A DNA stretch of 33,882 bases, taken from assembly GCA_002839795.1 (NCBI GenBank), contig PGYS01000018.1, positions 1-33,882 of the forward strand, given 5' to 3'. The notes under the pieces were generated by a model, which searched no databases, was not told the DNA's origin, and saw only the letters and a list, made by a program, of their open reading frames with translations. The stretch is from Ignavibacteriae bacterium HGW-Ignavibacteriae-3. Its GTDB lineage: Bacteria; Bacteroidota; Ignavibacteria; Ignavibacteriales; Melioribacteraceae. Position 1 is the first letter of the stretch; every line of letters starts with the position of its first letter. Below, in pieces: positions 1 through 7,676 of this stretch. A program made the translations under genes and the position numbers.

Positions 1-111
1 ATTTTCAAGATTTAGCAGCTCCCGTCTGCTACGGTTCATCCGGGCATTATGAAATTCAATGTTCCAAGATTTCCTTTTATATATTTTTACGGTTTCAAGT
101 AATCGGGACAT
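1..111 (-). CDS. pabC: Class IV aminotransferase, probable aminodeoxychorismate lyase (N-terminus only)
   Basis: Only the first 37 codons are visible; the gene runs off the left edge. The start ATG at 111 lies inside the end of pabB, a 17-base overlap that suggests translational coupling. The visible residues include an EFHNARMNRSRREL stretch near residues 18-31. This matches the start of the short PabC-like class IV (PLP) aminotransferases that accompany PabB in Bacteroidota-type genomes. The inferred role is conversion of 4-amino-4-deoxychorismate to p-aminobenzoate and pyruvate for folate synthesis in the cytoplasm. The PLP lysine and the rest of the fold are outside the window, so the call rests on the N-terminal motif and the pabB neighbour. 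A branched-chain aminotransferase is less likely in this position. Confidence 0.7.
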   Translation of the reverse strand, partial: MSRLLETVKIYKRKSWNIEFHNARMNRSRRELLNLEN

Positions 112-1072
112 ATACTTTATCTATTAACTCCTGATATTCTGATTCCGGATTGCTCAGGTAAGTAATTCCCCCTCCGCTTTTAAAAATCAGCCCGTCTTCC
201 GTTTTTTCAATAAACCGTATCATTACTCCGCTGTCAAGTGAAGAACCGTCGAAGCAGCCGAATATCCCTGTATAGAAGCCTCTCGAATAAGTTTCAACGT
301 CTTTTATTATTTCAACTGTTTTCTTTTTTGGGGCCCCGCTTATTGAACCGGCAGGGAGTAAATTGAATATAATATCGCCTATCTTCCCGGGGTAATCATC
401 ATCCAGCATACCGGTGATCTTAGAACTGACCTGCAACAGTGTTTTATCATTGGTGACTATTTTATCAACATAACGAAATTTTTCCACCTTAACATTTTTA
501 GCAACAATGCTTAGATCATTTCTTATCAGATCTACAATCGTAGTGTGCTCTGCAGTTTCCTTTTCATTTCCAAGGATTAAATCTTGCGCATCTTTAATTA
601 ATGCGTCAATAGTTCCTTTCATCGGGTAAGACGATATAATCCCATCCGATATTTTTACAAACGATTCCGGAGAGAAAACCACAAACATATTTTTATAGAG
701 TAATTTATAATTCGCTCGGCTGTAGAAAAATATTTCGTCGAGTGAGAGGTTCGTTTCTATATTAGTAGGAAATGTGAGATTAAGGAGATAACTATTTCCC
801 GCCTTAATTTCAGAAAGTATTTTATTGAACGCTGCTTTATATATATCAATCGAAACTGGACGCTTCTCTAAGACGGTCTTTTTGTTTTGCACCGGATGCA
901 CATGATAATTTTTTGTTCCGTTTATATCAAAAAGCAAAACAGCGGGATCTATTTCCTTCAATTTGACAACTATTGGCTTGTTCATTTCGAAATCTATGAT
1001 GAACAGAAACGGAATATTATTACGGCCATATTCGTTCATCAGATTAATTGCAACGGTTTTTTGATAACTCAT
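95..1072 (-). CDS. pabB: Aminodeoxychorismate synthase component I
   Basis: This 325-residue chorismate-binding enzyme is predicted to aminate chorismate to 4-amino-4-deoxychorismate for p-aminobenzoate/folate synthesis. The C-terminal catalytic core is well preserved: PMKGT (150-154), DLIRNDL, a GSISGAPKK loop, and the terminal SGGGITYLSNPESEYQE region. The lysine in PMKGT (K152) separates PabB from anthranilate synthase TrpE, which normally has alanine there. Its N-terminal domain is much shorter than in E. coli PabB (about 450 residues), as is usual for the compact PabB of this bacterial group. No glutamine amidotransferase partner (PabA) is visible. The stop codon overlaps the start of the pabC-like gene. 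The upstream gap to the MauE-like gene is 93 bases, so it could share that transcript or have its own promoter. Confidence 0.9.
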   Translation of the reverse strand: MSYQKTVAINLMNEYGRNNIPFLFIIDFEMNKPIVVKLKEIDPAVLLFDINGTKNYHVHPVQNKKTVLEKRPVSIDIYKAAFNKILSEIKAGNSYLLNLTFPTNIETNLSLDEIFFYSRANYKLLYKNMFVVFSPESFVKISDGIISSYPMKGTIDALIKDAQDLILGNEKETAEHTTIVDLIRNDLSIVAKNVKVEKFRYVDKIVTNDKTLLQVSSKITGMLDDDYPGKIGDIIFNLLPAGSISGAPKKKTVEIIKDVETYSRGFYTGIFGCFDGSSLDSGVMIRFIEKTEDGLIFKSGGGITYLSNPESEYQELIDKVYVPIT

Positions 1073-1165
1073 ATAACCTGAAGTGTAATTAATAAATTAA
1101 TAATCATAAATATGATTTTATCATTTACAGATAATATTCTAAAATCGCCGGAAGATATTTATTTG

Positions 1166-2041
1166 TCAGTTTTGTAAAATTTTCTTTTCAATATTTTCTA
1201 TAAAATCTTTGTCCCAGAATTCTTTAACAGTTCCATCAATCAGCCAGTAGAGCCGCGGAGGCGATTGCCCAATTAAACTAAAAAATTCGTTCATCTCAAT
1301 CATATGATAAGGGAAATCTGATCCTGTGAGCACTTTAAACGAATCCGGGGTTACAGTGCCTTCGGTGAACATTAAAGCATAAATCTCCGGCAATTGTTTT
1401 GCCTTTTGGCTCATAACGGTCAGGTCCGCCGCAAGATGCTGGCAATGATCGCATTCTGTATTGAATATTGCGATCAGTTTTTCTCCCTGCGATAGATCCA
1501 CCCGGCCCGCATCATTAAAATTTGTGTATTGAGCGAAAAGCAAATCATTTTGCGACTTTATGGGGATAAAAATAAAGACCAGCGCAATTGAAATAATTGT
1601 AATTACGGGGACAATAAAATAATTTTTCTTTTCCACGCTCAATTTAAAGACCAGAATAAGCATACCTATAAGAACAATATTTTTTATTATAGATTCAACG
1701 GGCGACATTTTTATCATCTCTCCGAAACATCCGCAGTTTTGTGCGTCTTTCAGGATTAAAGCCGTGTACCCTAAATAAATTGTAAAACCGATCAGAAATA
1801 AAATTGAAACCGGGACAACAATTTGTTTTATAGCGAACGGCTGAAAGAACGATAGACCCAGGGCAAACTCAAATCCGATTAAGATCCTCACGACTACAGC
1901 CGCAGTTTCGCGTGAAGCGGCAAGTCCGTGATCGAGCAATATTATCTCTATCAGTCCGGGCGAAATCATTTTTGAATAAGCCGAAAGCAGGAAAAGTACC
2001 CCTAAAATAAGACGTATAACTAACGGGATTTTTAATTTCAT
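1166..2041 (-). CDS. MauE/DoxX-like membrane protein fused to a thioredoxin-like domain
   Basis: This 291-residue protein has an N-terminal four-helix MauE/DoxX-type membrane domain (about residues 7-135) with the family's CGCFGE motif at 103-108. One more membrane segment (about 141-160) precedes a periplasmic thioredoxin-like domain carrying C197-D-H-C200. MauE-type proteins move reducing or oxidising equivalents across the membrane to assist disulfide formation in periplasmic proteins. The CXXC in the second domain fits a thiol-disulfide role. The start overlaps the upstream acetyltransferase by ATGA, so the two are probably co-translated. Its target is unknown; periplasmic cytochromes encoded nearby are possible clients, but that is inference. 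Confidence 0.75.
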   Translation of the reverse strand: MKLKIPLVIRLILGVLFLLSAYSKMISPGLIEIILLDHGLAASRETAAVVVRILIGFEFALGLSFFQPFAIKQIVVPVSILFLIGFTIYLGYTALILKDAQNCGCFGEMIKMSPVESIIKNIVLIGMLILVFKLSVEKKNYFIVPVITIISIALVFIFIPIKSQNDLLFAQYTNFNDAGRVDLSQGEKLIAIFNTECDHCQHLAADLTVMSQKAKQLPEIYALMFTEGTVTPDSFKVLTGSDFPYHMIEMNEFFSLIGQSPPRLYWLIDGTVKEFWDKDFIENIEKKILQN

Positions 2042-2448
2042 ATTAATTCTCTAACGTCATTAAGAATAAAACAGTGATCATGTTTTTTCATTCCGATTTT
2101 AGGATAATAATCAATTGCAGCCGGGGCCGATAGCAGTATTAATTTTGCTTTACCCCCTGCAAGTTTTGTTCTGCGGATCAATTCCCTTCCAATTCCTCTA
2201 CGCTGAAAATTTTTTCTCACAGCTAGATCAGAAAGATATGTGCAATATGAAAAATCGGTAACAGAACGCGCAATTCCGACAAGCTGCCCGTCAGCACGTG
2301 CGGTTATAATGAGATTTGCGTTATCGATCATTTTCTTAATTCTCTCAAAATCAGTAACAGGCCGGCGCTCTCCAAGCGTTGATTCTATGAGGCACTCGAT
2401 GAATTCAGCTGCACTTGGATGATTTTCAATTTGATAAGCTATTTCCAT
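2038..2448 (-). CDS. GNAT-family N-acetyltransferase
   Basis: This small cytoplasmic protein of 136 residues has the acetyl-CoA pyrophosphate-binding motif A of GNAT enzymes (QRRGIG at 82-87, preceded by a LSDLAVRKNF beta strand) and a C-terminal YYPKIGM segment typical of the family. The length is normal for a single GNAT domain. The acceptor cannot be read from sequence. Its stop overlaps the start of the MauE-thioredoxin gene by four bases (ATGA). About 225 bases separate it from the divergent permease gene, which presumably contains promoters for both directions, though no clear consensus is visible there. Confidence 0.8.
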   Translation of the reverse strand: MEIAYQIENHPSAAEFIECLIESTLGERRPVTDFERIKKMIDNANLIITARADGQLVGIARSVTDFSYCTYLSDLAVRKNFQRRGIGRELIRRTKLAGGKAKLILLSAPAAIDYYPKIGMKKHDHCFILNDVRELI

Positions 2449-2673
2449 TTCACGTTCTTAATTTTGCATGAAATATAATCAATGCTGATAAATATTGTAC
2501 TCACTTCACTTTGTAAATAAATCAACTTCATCTTTATCAGGAATAATCACTTATATAATCAATTTTTCCTTCTTTCCAAAAATCAGCTGAAATAAATAGC
2601 TGCTTCCATTTAGACTATTTTTTAGCTATCATGAAGTAATAGATTATTAAAAACCTTTTCAAAAGCACCCACT

Positions 2674-4770
2674 ATGTTTGAAGCAAAAAAAATAAAACCG
2701 CTTAAGAAAGGTTTAAAACTGTTTCAGGTTTATGCTATTACCACAGGAACAACTATAAGTGCTGGTTTCTTTTTGCTCCCGGGTTTAGCTGCCTCCCAGG
2801 CCGGGCCGGCGATAGTATTAGCATACGTAATTGCGGTCATTCCGCTTATTCCTGCGATTTTTAGCATACTGGAACTTGCAACCGCCATGCCCAAGGCCGG
2901 CGGTGTATATTATTTTTTGGATAGAACTCTCGGCCCTTTGATGGGCACGATCGGGGGCTTCGGCACCTGGTTCGTTCTCATATTAAAAGTGGCTTTTGCA
3001 TTAATTGGAATGAGTGCGTATATAACTTTATTTTTTCCAAATTTTCAATTCACTCCGATAGCTATAGTAATTGCAATGGTGATCGGGATTATAGATTATT
3101 TCGGCGCTAAAAAAAGCGGGGGTTTTCAATCCGTATTAGTAACGATTCTTTTGATCATATTACTTGGTTTTTTAGGGGAAGGGCTGGTTTTTGTAAAGCC
3201 TGAACACTTCACAGGTTTTTTTGATTCCGGATTTTCTCAGATTATCTCTACAGCCGGAATGATTTACATCAGCTACGCCGGCCTTAGCAAGATCACCAGC
3301 CTGTCTGAAGAAATTCATAATCCTGAACGCAATCTGCCATTGGGTGTATTCCTTGCTTTAGGAACGGCACTGGTGCTCTACATTCTGGGAACTCTTGTGA
3401 TGGTTGGAACAATCCCTATGAGCAGTCTCGCCGGGGACTTAACACCAGCGGCGACTGCGGCCAGGTTTTTCTCAGGCAAAATAGGGGTAGCCGTTATTTC
3501 CATAGCTGCGTTAGTTGCATTCATGTCTGTAGCTAACGCAGGAACAATGAGCGCAACCAGATATCCGCTTGCCATGAGCCGCGATCAGATTATGCCTGCG
3601 ATATTCAAGAAATTAAGCAAGAGGGGAACTCCGGTATACTCTATCATTCTGACTGTCAGCATTACAATACTTGTTTTGCTTTTACTAAATCCCACAAAGA
3701 TTGCTAAACTCGCCAGTGCCTTTCAGCTCCTTATGTTTGCATTAATATGTTTAGCGGTAATAATAATGAGAGAAAGCCGAATTGAATCATACGACCCCGG
3801 CTATCGATCTCCATTGTATCCGTGGATGCAGATATTCGGTATTATCTCGTCTATCTGGCTGATTTTCCAAATAGGTTGGTTATCGATTGTATTTTCTCTA
3901 ATTCTTGTAGTGCTATCTGTAGTTTGGTATTGGGTTTATGTAAGGGGAAAAGTTGTAAGAACAGGGGCTATTTACCATATTTTTGAAAGACTTGGCCGTC
4001 AGCGTCATCCGGGACTGGATAGCGAACTTCGCGGGATTCTTAAAGATAAAGGATTACGGTTAAATGATCCCTTTGAAGAAATTGTTACACGCAGTTTGGT
4101 AATTGACCTTAAAAATAATTCAGAGTTTGAAGAAGTTGTTGTGACTGTTGCTCACTGGCTTGCCACGATGGTTCCATATAATGCGTCGGAAATTAAAGAG
4201 CAATTTTTAGAGGGAACCAGAATTGGAGCTACGCCTGTTACACACGGCATTGCTTTGCCTCATTTGAGAATCGACGGACTAACGCGCGCGGAAATGGTTC
4301 TTGTAAGATGCAATGAAGGTGTCAATATTACTTTTAATAATCCACTCAGCCATCATGATGCTGAAGAAAAAGCAGTTGTAAAAGCAATATTCTTCCTTAT
4401 AAGTCCGGAACAAAATCCGACGCTTCATTTGCGTATTCTCGCACAGATAGCAGGACGTGTTGAAGAGGATAATTTTGCACAAGAATGGAATAATGCCCAG
4501 GGTGATCAGGAACTGAAAGAAGTTCTTCTAAATGATGAGCGATTTGTTTCTTTTCAATTGCAGAGTAATAATAAAACAGGAATGATGGCAGGAAAAGCGC
4601 TGAAAAATATTGATTTTCCCCAGGGCTGTCTTGTAGCAATTCTCTGCAGAAATGGCGAGTCAATTGTGCCGGATGGAAAGACTGTACTACAGGATGGGGA
4701 CCGTTTAACGGTGATAGGCGATCCGAAAGGGATGAGCAAGTTTAAAAAACTATTTATTGAAGAAAGTTAA
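2674..4770 (+). CDS. APC-family permease fused to PTS EIIA-like and TrkA-C (RCK-C)-like domains
   Basis: This is a 698-residue three-part protein. Residues about 15-425 form a 12-helix amino acid-polyamine-cation permease with the glycine-rich first helix and an EEIHNPERNLP loop (212-222) typical of the superfamily. Residues about 465-620 resemble the EIIA domain of the fructose/mannitol PTS, with GIALPH placing H530 where the phosphorylated histidine of EIIA lies. Residues about 633-695 resemble the RCK-C/TrkA-C ligand-binding domain found on ion channels and transporters. The protein probably imports an amino acid or related solute at the inner membrane, with the two cytoplasmic domains sensing phosphorylation state and a small ligand or nucleotide. 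Substrate is unknown. It is flanked by a divergent gene upstream and a convergent gene only nine bases downstream. Confidence 0.85.
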   Translation: MFEAKKIKPLKKGLKLFQVYAITTGTTISAGFFLLPGLAASQAGPAIVLAYVIAVIPLIPAIFSILELATAMPKAGGVYYFLDRTLGPLMGTIGGFGTWFVLILKVAFALIGMSAYITLFFPNFQFTPIAIVIAMVIGIIDYFGAKKSGGFQSVLVTILLIILLGFLGEGLVFVKPEHFTGFFDSGFSQIISTAGMIYISYAGLSKITSLSEEIHNPERNLPLGVFLALGTALVLYILGTLVMVGTIPMSSLAGDLTPAATAARFFSGKIGVAVISIAALVAFMSVANAGTMSATRYPLAMSRDQIMPAIFKKLSKRGTPVYSIILTVSITILVLLLLNPTKIAKLASAFQLLMFALICLAVIIMRESRIESYDPGYRSPLYPWMQIFGIISSIWLIFQIGWLSIVFSLILVVLSVVWYWVYVRGKVVRTGAIYHIFERLGRQRHPGLDSELRGILKDKGLRLNDPFEEIVTRSLVIDLKNNSEFEEVVVTVAHWLATMVPYNASEIKEQFLEGTRIGATPVTHGIALPHLRIDGLTRAEMVLVRCNEGVNITFNNPLSHHDAEEKAVVKAIFFLISPEQNPTLHLRILAQIAGRVEEDNFAQEWNNAQGDQELKEVLLNDERFVSFQLQSNNKTGMMAGKALKNIDFPQGCLVAILCRNGESIVPDGKTVLQDGDRLTVIGDPKGMSKFKKLFIEES

Positions 4771-4779
4771 ATAAGGTAT

Positions 4780-5358
4780 TTAACCGGGCATACTTTTAGA
4801 ACGGGCTTCTTTTAAGGCATTAGCATACCATTCAAATTCGTCAAGAAATTTTTTGACCTTGCTGTTAATTACATCATCAGCAGGTTTACCTTCCGAATCA
4901 AAAGCTTTGTGTATTCCGGGGATGCCTAATATCATTCTCGGAGTAACCATTCCGAGTTCGCCTAAAAATACTCTGGCCTGAACTGCGGAGCGCATTCCCA
5001 TTATTGGTCCCCCGCTGTAGCTTGTTATGGCAGCAGGTTTGAAAAAATACTCCTCGCGGAAATGATCCATCAAGTTGGTTAAGGCGGGGGGTAATGAATG
5101 GTTGTATTCTCCTGTTACTATTATGTAACCGTCCGAACTGGTTAATATTTCATGGAGTTTTTCAAGTCCTTCCGGTGCGGTTCCCTTTGGATACTCTTTA
5201 AACATCTTATCGAGCAGAGGTAAATTGTATTCTTTTGGATCTATAATCGTAACATTAAACTTTCTTTCGGAACATTTTTCCGAAAGATATTTTGCGGCTT
5301 TAATCCCCTGGCTTTTTTCCCTAACTGAACTGAGAATTATTGAAATATTTAACGGCAT
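4780..5358 (-). CDS. NADPH-dependent FMN reductase family flavoprotein
   Basis: A 192-residue flavodoxin-like protein of the size usual for NADPH-dependent FMN reductases and related quinone or chromate reductases. The N-terminal strand-loop (ILSSVREKSQGIKAA, about 8-22) is the FMN phosphate-binding region. GEYNHSLPPALTNLMD (about 83-98) is the conserved loop that contacts the isoalloxazine ring, and YSGGPIMGMRSA follows. It is expected to be cytoplasmic and to use NAD(P)H to reduce FMN, quinones or other acceptors; the physiological acceptor is unknown. It is separated from radA by 97 bases on the same strand and is convergent with the permease gene. Confidence 0.85.
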   Translation of the reverse strand: MPLNISIILSSVREKSQGIKAAKYLSEKCSERKFNVTIIDPKEYNLPLLDKMFKEYPKGTAPEGLEKLHEILTSSDGYIIVTGEYNHSLPPALTNLMDHFREEYFFKPAAITSYSGGPIMGMRSAVQARVFLGELGMVTPRMILGIPGIHKAFDSEGKPADDVINSKVKKFLDEFEWYANALKEARSKSMPG

Positions 5359-5455
5359 GTTTTACCTTTTTAGCTACTAAACACTTTAGCAAATGAAAAG
5401 TTCAAATGGGATATAATATTAAAGCGAAACTATTAATGAGCAGCGGTTCCTTTTT

Positions 5456-6805
5456 CTACTTAATTATAGTTTTAAGAGCAGTCAGAATATTATCAATGGG
5501 TATAATTTCTGTCGAACTTTTGACTTTTGCCGCTTTATAATTATTGGCTGGTATAACCACTTTCTTGAAGCCCAACTTAGCGGCTTCCTGTATGCGCTTC
5601 TCTATATTACTGACACTCCTCACTTCGCCCCCCAGGCCAACTTCACCTATCACAACCATATCATTTTGCGCAAACTTGTTTGAGAAATTGGATGCGATCG
5701 CGCAGCAGACGGCAAGATCAACTGCAGGTTCATCAATCCTTATACCGCCGGCAATATTAAGGAAAACATTCTGAGCGGAAAGACGCATATTTGCTCTCTT
5801 TTCCAAAACAGCAAGGAGAATTGAAAGACGGCGGTAATCAAATCCTGTGGCGACCCGTTGAGGATTGCCGTATGATGACGGAGTTACAAGCGCCTGTACT
5901 TCAAGAAGGATAGGACGCGTTCCCTCCATGCTTGAAGTTACTACTGATCCGGTAATTTCTTTTTCACGTTCGCTTAAAAATATTTCACTCGGATTTTTTA
6001 CTTCTTTTAATCCGTCATCGTGCATCTCAAATATTCCGATCTCGTTTGTGCTTCCGAATCTGTTTTTTTGCGCTCTCAGGATCCGGTACGAATAGCTTTT
6101 CTCGCCTTCAAACTGCAGGACAGTATCAACAATGTGTTCCAGAACTTTTGGTCCGGCAATGGCACCTTCTTTTGTAACATGTCCGACAATTATTATCGCC
6201 GAATTCTTTTTCTTGGCGAGTTGCATTAATTCTGCAGTACATTCACGTATTTGGGTAATTGTTCCGGGTGCGTTATTAAAGTCGGTTTTATAAGTAGTCT
6301 GTATCGAATCTACAATTACTACGTCGGGAGCGTTTTTTTCAATTGCATTAAGAATAATATCAAGATCGGTTTCTGTCATAACAGAAATTCGGGTGGAGTG
6401 GATTTTCAGTCTTTTAGCGCGGAGATTAATCTGATTTACGGATTCCTCGCCGGTAATGTATAAAACATCGCCATCAATTTTTGCGGCAGCCTGCATAACA
6501 AGAGTTGATTTACCAATTCCCGGGTCGCCGCCGAGCAGCACAATGGATCCAGGCATCAGGCCTCCGCCCAGAACCCTGTCGAATTCTTCTATATTTGTTT
6601 TAATTCTCTCTTCGCTTTGATGTGCTTCCGCGTTTAATTTTGTAAAGGAAGGTTCACCGGAATATTTTTTTTTGGAGGATTTTTTTTCCTCGACTAATTC
6701 TTCTGTAAATGAATTCCAGCTGTCGCATGAAGGACATTTCCCCATCCATCTTAATTCTTCGTGTCCGCAGTTGGAACAGACATATTTGATTCTGTTCTTT
6801 GCCAT
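5456..6805 (-). CDS. radA: DNA repair protein RadA (Sms)
   Basis: A full-length 449-residue RadA. It starts with a four-cysteine zinc finger (C10, C13, C24, C27), followed by a RecA-like ATPase core with Walker A GGDPGIGKST (92-101) and the RadA-specific KNRFG motif (247-251). The C-terminal domain is Lon-protease-like and non-proteolytic. RadA is a hexameric helicase that drives branch migration during homologous recombination. The start ATG overlaps the stop of the upstream ABC ATPase gene by one base (TAATG), so translation of the two is probably coupled. Confidence 0.97.
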   Translation of the reverse strand: MAKNRIKYVCSNCGHEELRWMGKCPSCDSWNSFTEELVEEKKSSKKKYSGEPSFTKLNAEAHQSEERIKTNIEEFDRVLGGGLMPGSIVLLGGDPGIGKSTLVMQAAAKIDGDVLYITGEESVNQINLRAKRLKIHSTRISVMTETDLDIILNAIEKNAPDVVIVDSIQTTYKTDFNNAPGTITQIRECTAELMQLAKKKNSAIIIVGHVTKEGAIAGPKVLEHIVDTVLQFEGEKSYSYRILRAQKNRFGSTNEIGIFEMHDDGLKEVKNPSEIFLSEREKEITGSVVTSSMEGTRPILLEVQALVTPSSYGNPQRVATGFDYRRLSILLAVLEKRANMRLSAQNVFLNIAGGIRIDEPAVDLAVCCAIASNFSNKFAQNDMVVIGEVGLGGEVRSVSNIEKRIQEAAKLGFKKVVIPANNYKAAKVKSSTEIIPIDNILTALKTIIK

Positions 6806-7536
6806 TAGAATCCCGTCCGCTGAATAAAATTTTTAATTACCGGATCACTGCTTTGCATAATCTGCGCGGGGGTACCCGTGTAATATATTTCCCCTTCGTG
6901 CATCATGGCTATTTTATCGGCAGTATTTTTTACACTGAACATATCATGTGTAACAATTATCGATGTTACATTAAGTTTTTCATTAAGTGATTTTATCAGG
7001 TCGTCAATTGCATCAGACATTACAGGATCGAGTCCTGTGGTTGGCTCATCATATAGAATATATTCCGGATTCGTAACAAGGGCTCTGGCTAGTGCTACAC
7101 GTTTTTTCATTCCGCCGGAAAGCTCGGATGGTTTTAGATTTTGAATACCGGGTAGTCCAACCAGTTCGAGTTTCTCGGCAACAATCCCATTGATTTCATC
7201 TTGAGGAAGTCTGTTTTCACTTTCAATTAATGCCAGAGAAACATTTTCCTCCACAGTCATTGAGTCAAACAGAGCGGCGCCCTGAAAAAGAAAACCAAAC
7301 TTTCTTCTGACTTCATAGAGAACCTTGCGCTCCATTTGCGTAATAGATTTGCCATGGAATCTGATTTCTCCCTCGTCAGGAAAAAGCAATCCGACAATAT
7401 GTTTCAAAAGCACACTCTTCCCGCACCCGCTTCTTCCGATTATCGCAAGCGATTCCCCCTCGTTTATAATAAGATTAATTCCCCGCAGGACCTTATTACT
7501 GCCAAAACTCTTGTGAAGATTTACTATTTCTATCAT
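6805..7536 (-). CDS. MlaF-type ABC transporter ATP-binding protein
   Basis: This 243-residue ABC ATPase has Walker A GRSGCGKS (34-41), a Q-loop in FLFQGAALFDSMTVEENV (about 82-99), signature LSGGMKKR (139-146) and Walker B ILYDEP (160-165). The GALFDSMTV-type stretch after the Q-loop is characteristic of the MlaF/Ttg2A branch, which powers phospholipid or lipid transport between membranes with an MlaE permease and MCE-domain proteins. No permease or MCE gene lies beside it; the next gene upstream is a cytochrome. The gene is coupled to radA through a TAATG overlap. The partner proteins must be encoded elsewhere. Confidence 0.88.
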   Translation of the reverse strand: MIEIVNLHKSFGSNKVLRGINLIINEGESLAIIGRSGCGKSVLLKHIVGLLFPDEGEIRFHGKSITQMERKVLYEVRRKFGFLFQGAALFDSMTVEENVSLALIESENRLPQDEINGIVAEKLELVGLPGIQNLKPSELSGGMKKRVALARALVTNPEYILYDEPTTGLDPVMSDAIDDLIKSLNEKLNVTSIIVTHDMFSVKNTADKIAMMHEGEIYYTGTPAQIMQSSDPVIKNFIQRTGF

Positions 7537-7625
7537 TATGTTTAACAGGTTTTTTCAGATGAAAATATATGAAAGAAAAAAACATTATTCGAACTTTACC
7601 TTATTTACACTAAATCATATATCAT

Positions 7626-7653
7626 AAAAAAACCCGGTCTGGGGAACCGGGTT
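7626..7653 (-). terminator. Rho-independent terminator of the cytochrome cluster
   Basis: An 8-bp perfect stem (7631-7638 with 7646-7653, AACCCGGT/ACCGGGTT) encloses a 7-base loop. On the minus strand it is followed directly by a run of T. It lies 23 bases beyond the stop of the heptaheme cytochrome gene and before the ABC ATPase gene, so it separates the two transcription units. Confidence 0.85.
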
Positions 7654-7676
7654 AAATAAATCTGGCCGCGGAAATA

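Noticed and set aside
95-1072. Anthranilate synthase component I (TrpE)
   Set aside because: The lysine in PMKGT and the pabC-like neighbour favour aminodeoxychorismate synthase.
5380-5397. Possible terminator between radA and the FMN reductase gene
   Set aside because: Only a five-base stem (CTAAA/TTTAG) and no T run on either strand.
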